Shown one piece after another: positions 33,683-41,677 of a DNA stretch of 64,000 bases. The notes under the pieces are model-generated. The model saw nothing but the letters and a program-made list of their open reading frames with translations. It was not told the origin of the DNA and made no database searches. The stretch covers positions 62,001 to 126,000 of the forward strand of contig JBCBSP010000006.1 of NCBI GenBank assembly GCA_039819095.1, written 5' to 3'. The position numbers were made by a program, and so were the translations under genes. The DNA is from JBCBSP01 sp039819095 (GTDB lineage: Bacteria > Pseudomonadota > Alphaproteobacteria > Caulobacterales > Maricaulaceae). The first letter of the stretch is position 1. Each line of letters starts with the position of its first letter.

Positions 33683-34836
33683 GCGAGCCGCTGCGCCTGG
33701 CCACCCTTGCAGCTCGCGCCGGGGTCAAGGCCGATCCCGGTCATGGCGGCGTGATCGCCCCCATCTCGGTATCATCAGCCTATGAACGCGCCGATCCTTC
33801 AGCGCCCGGCGCCTTTGACTATGCACGAACCGCCCAGCCCAGCCGGTCGCTTCTGGAACAGACGCTGGCGAGCCTGGAGGGCGCGGCCGGCGCGGTGGTG
33901 ACCGCCAGCGGCATGGCCGCGATTGATCTGCTCCTGAACGACCTGCCCTACGGCGCTCGCATCGTGGCGGCCCATGATTGCTATGGCGGAACCCAGCGCC
34001 TGTTCAATGCGCGCGCCGCTGGTGGACGTTTCAACATCATCTATGCCGACTGCACCGATCTTTACGCGCTGGAAAACGCTCTGGCGCCGGGCGCGGCTCT
34101 GCTTTTCCTTGAGACGCCGTCCAACCCGAGACTTCGCATCACCGATATTCAGGCCAGCTGCGTGCTCGGACATGCCGCCGGAGCGATTGTCGCGGTGGAC
34201 AATACCGTACTCACCCCGGCGCTGCAGCGCCCGCTTTCGCTGGGCGCGGACCTGGTCGTCTCCTCGGTGACGAAAATGCTCAACGGGCATTCCGACATGG
34301 TTGGCGGCGTGCTGTGCGCGCGTGACACCGAAACGATTGAACGCCATAGCTGGTGGGCGAACGCTGCCGGCGTCACGGGCGGCGCGTTCGACGCCTTCCT
34401 GGCGCTGCGCGGCCTTCGTACCCTGACGGTGCGCGCCAGGGCCCAGAGCGCAGCAGCGTTTGAGATCGCGCAGCGCCTGGCCCGGCGAAGCGATGTTGTA
34501 CGCGTCGACTATCCCGGCTTGCCGACTCATCCTGGACACGCGCTGGCGAAAGCGCAGCAATCCGGCTTCGGCCCCCTCATCAGCTTCGAACCGAAAGGCG
34601 GACCGGACCGCGCGCGCGCCATAGTGTCCGGGCTTGAGCTTTTCACCCTGGCCCAGTCGCTGGGCGGAACTGAAAGCCTGGCGAACATCCCCGCGCTGAT
34701 GACCCACGCCTCAATGAGTGCTGAGGCGCGTCAGACCGCCGGCGTCGACGATGCGCTCATCCGGCTTTCCGTCGGGCTGGAGGATGTGGAAGATCTCTGG
34801 TCGGATCTGGACGCCGCGCTCAGCGCTGGAAGCTGA
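33679..34836 (+). CDS. metB: Cystathionine gamma-synthase / O-acylhomoserine sulfhydrylase-type PLP enzyme
   Basis: 385 residues of the Cys/Met-metabolism PLP family. The PLP lysine is in SSVTKMLNGHSDMVGG near residue 197, with TASGMAAIDLLL near 75, FLETPSNPRLRITDI near 140 and SLGGTESLANIPALMTHASM near 315. It replaces the acyl group of O-acylhomoserine with cysteine or sulfide. It overlaps metX by 4 bp, so the pair converts homoserine to cystathionine or homocysteine under SAM control. The 3' end overlaps the convergent gene by 17 bp. MetB versus MetZ activity is not resolved. Confidence 0.85.
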   Translation: MSEPLRLATLAARAGVKADPGHGGVIAPISVSSAYERADPSAPGAFDYARTAQPSRSLLEQTLASLEGAAGAVVTASGMAAIDLLLNDLPYGARIVAAHDCYGGTQRLFNARAAGGRFNIIYADCTDLYALENALAPGAALLFLETPSNPRLRITDIQASCVLGHAAGAIVAVDNTVLTPALQRPLSLGADLVVSSVTKMLNGHSDMVGGVLCARDTETIERHSWWANAAGVTGGAFDAFLALRGLRTLTVRARAQSAAAFEIAQRLARRSDVVRVDYPGLPTHPGHALAKAQQSGFGPLISFEPKGGPDRARAIVSGLELFTLAQSLGGTESLANIPALMTHASMSAEARQTAGVDDALIRLSVGLEDVEDLWSDLDAALSAGS

Positions 34837-35767
34837 GCGTGAAGGCGGCGAAGCCCTCAGACGTCTCCCAGGAATCGTTTGGAAGCGAGTAGACCGTTTC
34901 ACGGTGGATATAGGCGAGCGAAATATCCGCCGCGCCCATCCGCACCGCAACACCGGCCTGGGCGTCTCCCACCACGGCGTAAGGTTCCATGGTGAAGGCT
35001 TCACGCAGATCAAACCCGTCTGAGGGATCAAACAGGAGCGCCTGACGATCCGCCCCGGCGAAGAACCACCACGCCGGACGCGACGAGCCGTCATACTCGC
35101 CAAGATATTGACCGAGACGCAGCGTGGCGCCGGCTTCGGCGGCTGCGCTCGTATCGGAGAAGCTGACCCCGGCGCGCGGGCTCAACCCGATATCAAGACC
35201 ATCAAACCCGCCCGGCGAATCCAGTCGCGCCTCATAGCGCAGCGCCATAGCGCGCTGATCGGGCCGCTCACCGGCGAGCACCAGACCGCCAGCTTCGACA
35301 TAGTCAGACTGGAACGCGTTTACGACGCCCTCGGTATCCGACGAATCGTAAACCGCCACCAGAAGCTGGCCACCGCCATCGGCGCGTTCGGCGAGCACGG
35401 CGCTGCGCCCGGAAAAGGCGGCGAGCGATTCCATGCCCTGGCCGCTCTGGGCCGGCGCGGAGGCGCGCGCATCAATGACGGAGCGGGCGAAGCGGGACGC
35501 TTCAGCGTCCGCGCCGCGGCCCTGCGACCAGGCCAGTCCGCGATCAACTTCGTTGGTGAACTGGCGCGCATTCGGTGCGCGGGCCGCCGGCTGTTCGCCG
35601 CGACCGGCAATGCCGTACTCGGCCAGAAGCGGGCCCATGATCATGGCGGAGGCTTCTTCGGACGGCGCGCTTAGCCGCGCCTGTCCGGCCGGTGCAAAGG
35701 CGGCGAACAGGCTGATCGTCGCGATCAGCCCGGCGCTTGTCAGCTCGATTTTGCGACGTCTGGTCAT
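34820..35767 (-). CDS. Secreted protein of unknown function, outer-membrane-like C-terminus
   Basis: 315 residues from the ATG at 35767, which has GAGG 9 bp upstream. A signal peptide or anchor ends about APAGQA. The last 150 residues alternate hydrophobic and polar residues in strand-like fashion (GLDIGLSPRAGVSFSD, AGATLRLGQYLGEYD, WWFFAGADRQALLF) and end in an aromatic strand FAAFTLSFQR, which suggests an outer-membrane beta-barrel of about eight strands. The N-terminal half is soluble and alanine-rich. I do not recognise the family. Convergent with metB and separated from nrdA by about 200 bp. Confidence 0.65.
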   Translation of the reverse strand: MTRRRKIELTSAGLIATISLFAAFAPAGQARLSAPSEEASAMIMGPLLAEYGIAGRGEQPAARAPNARQFTNEVDRGLAWSQGRGADAEASRFARSVIDARASAPAQSGQGMESLAAFSGRSAVLAERADGGGQLLVAVYDSSDTEGVVNAFQSDYVEAGGLVLAGERPDQRAMALRYEARLDSPGGFDGLDIGLSPRAGVSFSDTSAAAEAGATLRLGQYLGEYDGSSRPAWWFFAGADRQALLFDPSDGFDLREAFTMEPYAVVGDAQAGVAVRMGAADISLAYIHRETVYSLPNDSWETSEGFAAFTLSFQR

Positions 35768-35914
35768 CAGGACCTCGTCAGCTGCGCCCTTCCTCGTTGG
35801 AAAGAGTGTATAGCATATTTGGCGATAGTCTGACCCCAAATGAGGCGATGATTTGGTTTCCAACGCCTAAATTCGCCCTTCAAGCGTTAATCTTTTCACC
35901 AAAGGTCTGAATTG

Positions 35915-35948
35915 CAAAAGAAAAGGGCCGGATGCGACATCCGGCCCC
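35915..35948 (-). terminator. Rho-independent terminator of nrdA
   Basis: A 10-bp perfect stem GGGCCGGATG-CGA-CATCCGGCCC (35925-35947) is followed on the minus strand by CTTTTCTTTT. It lies 28 bp after the nrdA stop. Confidence 0.88.
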
Positions 35949-35975
35949 AATTTCGCGATGTGCGGATAACCGGCC

Positions 35976-37844
35976 CTACTGGCAGGCGAGGCATTCTTCA
36001 TAGTCGGTTTTCGCCGCCGCCTCGACGGAGCGTTCGATGTCGGACTTGTCTCCCGACCCGGCGAACTGGGCGCGCTGGACCGATTTGGAGCGGCAGTAAT
36101 ACAGCGATTTCACGCCCTTCTCCCACGCGCTCCAGTGCAGCATGTGAAGGTCCCATTTATCGATATCTCCCGGCAGGAAGATGTTGAGCGACTGGGACTG
36201 GCAGATATAGGGCGTGCGGTCGGCGGCATGCTCGATGACCCAGCGCTGATCGAGCTCAAACGCGGTCTTGAAGGTCGCCTTCTCGTCCTCGCTGAGGATG
36301 TCGAGATGCTGGACCGAACCTTCATGCTCCAGGATCGTAGCCCAGACGCCCGGCGTATTGGCGCCTTTCTCGTCCAGCACGGTCTCAAGATGCGGGTTCT
36401 TCACCGTGAAGGAACCTGACAGCGTCTTGTGAGTGTAGACATTGGCCGGGATCGGCTCGATGCCTGCGCTGGTGCCGCCGCAAATGATCGAGATCGAGGC
36501 GGTCGGCGCAATCGCCAGCTTGTGGGAGAAGCGCGCCTTGATGCCCTGCTCCTCCGCATCCGGGCAGGCGCCGCGCTCTTCGGCCAGCTTCACCGACGCC
36601 TTATCTGCGGCCTGACGGATATGCTTGAACAGGCGCAGATTGATCGACTTGGCGATGGCCGATTCAAACGGCACGCCCTGAGCCTGCAGATAGGAATGGA
36701 AGCCCATCAGCCCCAGCCCGACCGAGCGCTCGCGCAGCGCTGAATAGACCGCCCGCTCCATCTCAGGCGGCGCCCGATCGATGAAGTCCTGCAGCACATT
36801 GTCCAGGAAGCGGAACACGTCGTCGAGGAAGCGCTCGTCATCCTTCCACTCGGGGAATTTCTCCGCGTTGAGCGAAGACAGGCAGCACACCGCCGTGCGG
36901 TCGCGGCCATTATGGTCCACACCGGTCGGCAGCATGATTTCCGAGCACAGATTGGACTGGCGCACCTTCAGTCCGAGCTTTTGCTGGTGCACCGGCATGG
37001 AGTTGTTCACGGTGTCGGAGAAGATGATGTAGGGCTCGCCGGTCTGCAGGCGCAGCTCCAGAATCTTCTGCCACAGCTTACGCGCGGAGACGGTCTTCAC
37101 CACCTCGCCGGTCTTCGGCGAGATCAGCCCGAACTCCTCGTCAGCGCGAACCGCATCCATGAAAGCGTCGGAGATGTTCACGCCGTGGTGCAGGTTCAGG
37201 CTCTTGCGATTGAAGTCGCCGGACGGTTTGCGCACTTCCAGAAACTCTTCAATTTCCGGGTGATGCACATCCAGATAGCAGGCCGCAGAACCGCGGCGCA
37301 ACGAGCCCTGCGAGATCGCCAGGGTGAGCGAATCCATCACGCGGATAAAGGGTATGATGCCGGAGGTCTGCCCATTCTGGCCGACCTTCTCGCCAATCGA
37401 ACGAACGCCGCCCCAATAGGTGCCGATGCCGCCGCCATTGGAGGCGAGCCAGACATTTTCCGTCCAGGTGCCGACAATGTCGTCCAGGCTGTCGGCGACC
37501 GAGTTCAGAAAGCAGGAGATCGGCAGGCCGCGCTCAGCCCCGCCATTGGACAGAACCGGCGTGGCCGGCATGAACCAGAGCTTCGACATGTAGTCGTACA
37601 GGCGCTGGGCGTGATCGATGTCGTCAGCGAAAGCGACCGAAACGCGCGCAAACATGTCCTGGAAGGACTCGCCCGGCAGCAGATAGCGGTCGATCAGCGT
37701 TTTCTTGCCAAATTCGGTCAGAAATGCGTCACGCGACGGATCGGTGACAATCTTGTCCACAACACGCAGATTCACCGCTTTCGGCTTGCCGCGACGCGCT
37801 TCGCTGGCGGATACGGCCTGGGCGCCCTGATCGAGAGGCGTCAT
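35976..37844 (-). CDS. nrdA: Ribonucleotide reductase class Ia alpha subunit, without ATP-cone
   Basis: 622 residues from the ATG at 37844 (GGAGTG upstream). Active-site cysteines: SCFLNS near 110 (E. coli C225), the SNLCSEI motif with CxE near 320 (C439, E441) and AVCCLSSLN near 345 (C462); the paired tyrosines YY in SLYYC near 590 and the C-terminal ECLACQ redox pair complete the set. It reduces ribonucleoside diphosphates. The first about 60 residues do not form the usual ATP-cone, so dATP overall inhibition may be absent. Two NrdR boxes lie upstream. Confidence 0.97.
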   Translation of the reverse strand: MTPLDQGAQAVSASEARRGKPKAVNLRVVDKIVTDPSRDAFLTEFGKKTLIDRYLLPGESFQDMFARVSVAFADDIDHAQRLYDYMSKLWFMPATPVLSNGGAERGLPISCFLNSVADSLDDIVGTWTENVWLASNGGGIGTYWGGVRSIGEKVGQNGQTSGIIPFIRVMDSLTLAISQGSLRRGSAACYLDVHHPEIEEFLEVRKPSGDFNRKSLNLHHGVNISDAFMDAVRADEEFGLISPKTGEVVKTVSARKLWQKILELRLQTGEPYIIFSDTVNNSMPVHQQKLGLKVRQSNLCSEIMLPTGVDHNGRDRTAVCCLSSLNAEKFPEWKDDERFLDDVFRFLDNVLQDFIDRAPPEMERAVYSALRERSVGLGLMGFHSYLQAQGVPFESAIAKSINLRLFKHIRQAADKASVKLAEERGACPDAEEQGIKARFSHKLAIAPTASISIICGGTSAGIEPIPANVYTHKTLSGSFTVKNPHLETVLDEKGANTPGVWATILEHEGSVQHLDILSEDEKATFKTAFELDQRWVIEHAADRTPYICQSQSLNIFLPGDIDKWDLHMLHWSAWEKGVKSLYYCRSKSVQRAQFAGSGDKSDIERSVEAAAKTDYEECLACQ

Positions 37845-37917
37845 GTGGAACACTCCGTAGAAGGCAGCGCGCAAGTCTTTGATGCGTGAGGGCGAACGCC
37901 CAAGCGCTGCGGTCAAA

Positions 37918-37967
37918 ACCTATATATGCTGTGCGGTCTCCCCCGGAAACCGCAACATATAGTGCTA
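37918..37967. promoter_or_regulatory. Pair of NrdR boxes upstream of nrdA
   Basis: ACCTATATATGCTGTG (37918-37933) and CAACATATAGTGCTA (37953-37967, reverse TAGCACTATATGTTG) resemble the NrdR box consensus and are spaced about 34 bp centre to centre, near three helical turns. They lie about 75-120 bp before the nrdA start. NrdR normally represses nrd genes when dATP is high. Confidence 0.8.
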
Positions 37968-38208
37968 AGGTGATTTGCGCCCGTCAACGCCTCCAAGGCC
38001 CGGAAACCGGTTTTTTTGGTAAACAAAACCTTACCAGAGAACGCTCCGGGGACGGACTCGTTAAACAGTCCTGCCGATTGGTTAGCCCGGTTAGCTGTGG
38101 GAAACTTCGCAGCGTGCGCAGCTGGCTCAATGCGCTACCGCATCCCGCCGCCAGACGCTCATCGGTTCGCGCTGTCGGTGGATGGCCGCCTGGGCGGAAT
38201 GACAGCCA
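37968..38208. other. Intergenic region with no gene seen
   Basis: The gap between nrdA and the first deacetylase-like gene totals 364 bp (37845-38208). Beyond the NrdR boxes I see a run of seven T at about 38011-38017 and a TTTTGGTAAACAAAACC dyad-like stretch, possibly promoter sequence for nrdA on the minus strand. No supported short gene or RNA. Confidence 0.4.
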
Positions 38209-39123
38209 TTACCCTTCGAACGCTTCGACAATCTTGCTCGCCCCGGCGCACCAGACCGCTTCATCGCGCGCCAGACCGTCGATCAGAGATTCCAGAGCGG
38301 GGATTCGAAACGGCTGGCCGGCGACGAAGGGCGTCAGGGTTAAACCGAGCACCTGCGCGCCATAGCGCTCATGCTCTGATTTCAGGAAATCCTTCGCTTC
38401 CAGGATCTGCCGCGCCCAGACCTCTTCAGCCTGCTTGCGCTCGATCAGGAGCTTGAAATCATCAAGCTCGTTATGAACCGGAAGGGCGGTCAGCGGCCCA
38501 TGAGCGGTGCGCATCGCAAGCGGGATCTGATCGGTCTCCCAGTCCAGCACGGTGGTGAAACCGGCCTCGGCCAAGAGGTCCGGCGTGTTGAAGCTCTCCT
38601 GCCGGGCCGGGCTCATCCAGACCGTCGGGTTCAGGCCTGCAGCGTCGAACGCGGCGCGGGCCTCAGCGATCATGGTTCGCTCGTCCTCTTCGGGCAGTCC
38701 AGAGTGATGGATGGCGTCGCCATGCAGTCCCGCGCAGGCGATTTCATGTCCATCCTCGATGATGGCATCCATGAGCGGCCGGGCTCGGGTGAGAAGCGCG
38801 GCGCTGACCGGGAAGGTTGCGGTGACGCCGACGGCCTTCAGCACGTTCAAAATCCGGAACACACCGACGCGATTGCCGTAATCGCGCGTCGTGAAGTGGC
38901 GAAGATCCGGATAGGGCGTGATCATTCCGTGGGGGTGATTGAACGGGTCCTTGGCCGGATTGATCGGGTGAAACTCGCACGGCACGATGATCGCCGCAGC
39001 GAGCTTAGCCCTATCTTTCAGCTCCACCCGCGCGCGTTCCTTCGCCAGGCGCCAGTCATGGCGATCCATGTCCTGACCGTGGCGACGCTTCGGGTAATCG
39101 AGATAGCTGGATGGCAGGGTCAT
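38209..39123 (-). CDS. Polysaccharide-deacetylase-fold hydrolase, PuuE-like (1)
   Basis: 304 residues. The TTRDYGNRVGVFRIL block near residue 80 is the one shared by PuuE-type allantoinases and cyclic-imide hydrolases within the NodB-like polysaccharide deacetylase superfamily. HEIACAGLHGDAIHH near 125 carries metal-binding histidines, and WMSPARQESFNTPDLLAEAGF near 165 matches the family's substrate loop. No signal peptide, so it acts in the cytoplasm, arguing against cell-wall deacetylation. It overlaps the next paralogue by 4 bp and is last in its operon. Substrate inferred as a cyclic ureide or imide. Confidence 0.8.
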   Translation of the reverse strand: MTLPSSYLDYPKRRHGQDMDRHDWRLAKERARVELKDRAKLAAAIIVPCEFHPINPAKDPFNHPHGMITPYPDLRHFTTRDYGNRVGVFRILNVLKAVGVTATFPVSAALLTRARPLMDAIIEDGHEIACAGLHGDAIHHSGLPEEDERTMIAEARAAFDAAGLNPTVWMSPARQESFNTPDLLAEAGFTTVLDWETDQIPLAMRTAHGPLTALPVHNELDDFKLLIERKQAEEVWARQILEAKDFLKSEHERYGAQVLGLTLTPFVAGQPFRIPALESLIDGLARDEAVWCAGASKIVEAFEG

Positions 39124-40070
39124 GAGCGCGCCTCCGCGCCAAACCCGGTTCCGCCGCGCGTCAGCCCTTTGGCGGCGAGGTCATCCTGCGTCGCGTCCCA
39201 ATAGTGCTCGCGGTAATGCGCCGCGATCTCAGAGCCGGTGGCGAACCACACATCCTCGTCATGAGCGCGGATATGGGCGAGCGCCTCCTCGAACGGGCGG
39301 ATGCGGTGAGATTGAGCGACGAGATAGGCGTGCAGAGGGATGCACATCACCGCGCCGCTCTCCTCGCTTTCCTTCAAGAGCTGATCGAACTGGCGTTTGA
39401 GCACGTCGGCATAGCGCCACGGATCCATGGCCAGCGCGCCATAGGTGATGACGTCATTGACCTCCAGCGAATACGGCATGGAGCACAACCGCCCGGTCCT
39501 GGTCTTGACCGGCTGGGGCTGATCGTCCTGGAACAGATCGCACGTATACCAGAAGTCATACTCCGCGATCAGATCCAGCGTACGTTCGGTATGGGTCAGG
39601 GCCGGGGCGAGATAGCCGCGTATGCGCTGGCCTGTCGCGTCCTGAACCGTGCGGATGGAGTCTTCGATGACCGCGCGCTCCTGCGCCTCGTCCATCTCAT
39701 AGGAGAAGCGGGTATTGTAGATGCCGTGGGAGAAGAACTCCCAGCCGCGCGCATTGCAGGCCTCGATGATCTCCGGGCAGTGATCGCACATCGCCACGTT
39801 CAGGCTGACCGAGCCTCGAAGCGCGTACTTGTCCATCAGCTCCATCAACCGCCAATGGCCGACCCGGTTGCCGTAATCGCGCTGGGAATACCCCGTCACG
39901 TCCGGCGACGGGCGCGGCCAGCCGGGCCGCCTGGGGTTTTTCGGCGGATCGAACTCGTAGAATTCAGTATTCGGCGCGATCCAGAAGGCGAGCTTCTTCT
40001 CGCCCGGCCAGCGGATTTTCGGCCGGTTCCGATACGGGCTGTAATCATAGAGATTGGGGTCGGCGATCAT
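39120..40070 (-). CDS. Polysaccharide-deacetylase-fold hydrolase, PuuE-like (2)
   Basis: 316 residues from the ATG at 40070. It shares with its downstream neighbour the SQRDYGNRVGHWRLMEL block near residue 60, with WEFFSHGIYNTRF near 105 (metal histidine) and GYLAPALTHTERTLDLIAEY near 145, then a VNDVITYGALAMDPWRYADVL segment near 200. These features match cytoplasmic PuuE-like/cyclic imide hydrolases. The two differ enough to be non-redundant, perhaps forming a hetero-oligomer or acting on successive substrates. ATGA coupling with the downstream gene; a REP-like repeat separates it from the isochorismatase gene. Confidence 0.82.
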   Translation of the reverse strand: MIADPNLYDYSPYRNRPKIRWPGEKKLAFWIAPNTEFYEFDPPKNPRRPGWPRPSPDVTGYSQRDYGNRVGHWRLMELMDKYALRGSVSLNVAMCDHCPEIIEACNARGWEFFSHGIYNTRFSYEMDEAQERAVIEDSIRTVQDATGQRIRGYLAPALTHTERTLDLIAEYDFWYTCDLFQDDQPQPVKTRTGRLCSMPYSLEVNDVITYGALAMDPWRYADVLKRQFDQLLKESEESGAVMCIPLHAYLVAQSHRIRPFEEALAHIRAHDEDVWFATGSEIAAHYREHYWDATQDDLAAKGLTRGGTGFGAEARS

Positions 40071-40091
40071 GGCGCCGCCCTGCCCGCCTTG

Positions 40092-40212
40092 TCGTCCCGG
40101 CCTTGAGCCGGGACCCATTCCGTGACTGCGAAGTTTGAGCCTTCCGGTTCAGAGCAACCGGACTGGGTCACGGGTCGCGCTGACGCTTGTCTGGGATGAC
40201 AGGTTTGACCGG
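40092..40212. repeat. REP-like intergenic repeat (copy 3)
   Basis: GTCCCGG-CCTTGA-GCCGGGACCCATTCC is the reverse complement of the arm at 31250-31276, and GGGTCACGGG ... GGGATGACAGG matches 13077 onward. The unit fills the gap between the isochorismatase and deacetylase genes. Confidence 0.65.
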
Positions 40213-40914
40213 TCATCCTGAATACCCCTCGATCCAGGCATAAACCTCAGCTGCCTCCACCACGTCGGCGTATTTCAGCTGCAGATCGGTGAGGTTGGCG
40301 AAGTGATAGCTCTCATGCTTGTCGGCGACGCACTCCATCGGAACGATGGTGCGATAGCCGTGGCTCAGCGCATCGACCGCCGTCGCGCGCACACAGCCGG
40401 ATGTCGACCCGCCGGTGATCACCACAGTGTCAACCCTGTACCAGGTGAGGAAGCTCGCCAGCGGCGTCTCGAAGAAGGCTGACGGCATCCGCTTGGTGTA
40501 GACCGCATCGACCGCGTGATCGATCTCCACACGGTCATCGAAAGCGTGGCGCTCCGAACCGTACTTGATGTTCTGCAGGCTGTCGGGCGTATCGGTGCGC
40601 GTACCCCAGACGCCGGCGTCAGCGGCGTCGTCCATATAGGCGACATGGGTCCACACAACCGGCAAGCCTTTGGCGCGCGCAGCTCTGGAAATTCCGTTGA
40701 TGTGGTGGAGCTGATCGGGATCAGTCACATAGGCGGTCTTCGGGAACAGGTCCGGCCGCGTATAGGACTTTTGCGGATCGACATTGATGATGGCGAGCTT
40801 CTCGCCGAAGCCGAAGCGCGCACGGGCCGGATTGGCGCGCACCTCCTCGAAGATTTCGCGCGCAGTCTTGTCGGAGCGAACCATGGTCGGCTCAAGTCGG
40901 GGCGTGTCGGTCAT
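40213..40914 (-). CDS. Isochorismatase-fold cysteine hydrolase, N-carbamoyl-amidohydrolase-like
   Basis: 233 residues. The catalytic triad of the family is complete: Asp in AIINVDPQKSY near residue 43, Lys in YTKRMPSAFFET near 140 and Cys in GGSTSGCVRATAVDALSHG near 178. The SGCVRATAVD motif and a C-terminal ANLTDLQLKYADV block are close to N-carbamoylsarcosine amidohydrolase-type enzymes, which split N-carbamoyl groups to amine, CO2 and ammonia. A partner to a ring-opening hydrolase would fit the neighbouring genes. True isochorismatase activity is unlikely without entB-like domains. Confidence 0.85.
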   Translation of the reverse strand: MTDTPRLEPTMVRSDKTAREIFEEVRANPARARFGFGEKLAIINVDPQKSYTRPDLFPKTAYVTDPDQLHHINGISRAARAKGLPVVWTHVAYMDDAADAGVWGTRTDTPDSLQNIKYGSERHAFDDRVEIDHAVDAVYTKRMPSAFFETPLASFLTWYRVDTVVITGGSTSGCVRATAVDALSHGYRTIVPMECVADKHESYHFANLTDLQLKYADVVEAAEVYAWIEGYSG

Positions 40915-40923
40915 TTCAGGTCT

Positions 40924-41544
40924 TCAGGGCTGTGGAAAAGGGTCATAGAGATTGGGAACGCCGTTCGGCGGCTGGAACACCCATTGGCCGTCATCGGCGA
41001 AGCGGCCGGCTTCTGAGTGGGTGAAGCGGGTTTCGCTGATCGAAAACTCGCCGAGAATCACCATGTCCCGGCCCGAGCGCCGCGATGTGCGCACGCAGGC
41101 GCCGTCTTCGATCGAACCGGTCCACGTCTCCTCCTGCTTCACCCAGGCGAAATCGCAACCCGGATCAAAGCGGATGAGATCCTCAGCCGTGAGCGAGGCG
41201 AGCGCCTCCGGCGCAGCGTGCGCATCGGCGAAATCTTCCGCCTCGGCGAACTCATAGGCCGCCATGGCGACGCCGCCGCCTTCGCCCTCGGTGAAGGCGT
41301 AGACGCGCTGGCGATAGATATCGCCGTCCGGCCCGCCGACATTGAGCTGGGCGTAGACCAGAGCGCCGGGCGCGGCCTCGCTTTCAAAGCCGTGATGGAC
41401 CACGAAAAGGTGCGGGCGCGCCGGATCGGCTTCGGTCTCGATCTGGGCGGCGTTGTCCCACGCGCCCTCCAGCATGGCGGCGAGTTCGACGGCCGGTGCT
41501 GCGGCCTGGGCGAGGAGAAGCAGGCTTACTGGGCCAATCAACAT
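40924..41544 (-). CDS. CpcT/CpeT-family protein (secreted)
   Basis: 206 residues with a short hydrophobic leader. Family markers: MLEGAWDNAAQ near residue 24, IYRQRVYAF near 75, IRFDPGCDFAWVKQEETWTG near 128, and the terminal GQWVFQPPNG. Characterised CpcT/CpeT proteins attach phycobilins to phycobiliproteins in cyanobacteria, but phycobiliproteins are not expected here, so bilin-lyase activity is doubtful and a lipocalin-like ligand-binding role is more likely. It sits 9 bp after the isochorismatase start region in the same orientation and belongs to the cluster's secreted part. Confidence 0.8.
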   Translation of the reverse strand: MLIGPVSLLLLAQAAAPAVELAAMLEGAWDNAAQIETEADPARPHLFVVHHGFESEAAPGALVYAQLNVGGPDGDIYRQRVYAFTEGEGGGVAMAAYEFAEAEDFADAHAAPEALASLTAEDLIRFDPGCDFAWVKQEETWTGSIEDGACVRTSRRSGRDMVILGEFSISETRFTHSEAGRFADDGQWVFQPPNGVPNLYDPFPQP

Positions 41545-41570
41545 GGAAGTCTCCCCTTCCCTACCGGCGT

Positions 41571-41661
41571 CTTCCCGGCGAAGGCCGGGATCCAGTCATA
41601 ATCGCACGCCAGCTTCAATCGCTGGCGCTCGGCACACATCTGGGTCCCGGCCTTCGCCGTG
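41571..41661. repeat. REP-like inverted repeat (copy 4)
   Basis: CCCGGCGAAGGCCGGGAT and its near-inverse TGGGTCCCGGCCTTCGCCG face each other across about 45 bp, between the amidase-like and CpcT-like genes. It is a variant of the repeats at 31160 and 40092. Confidence 0.6.
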
Positions 41662-41677
41662 AAAACACCAGAATTGG

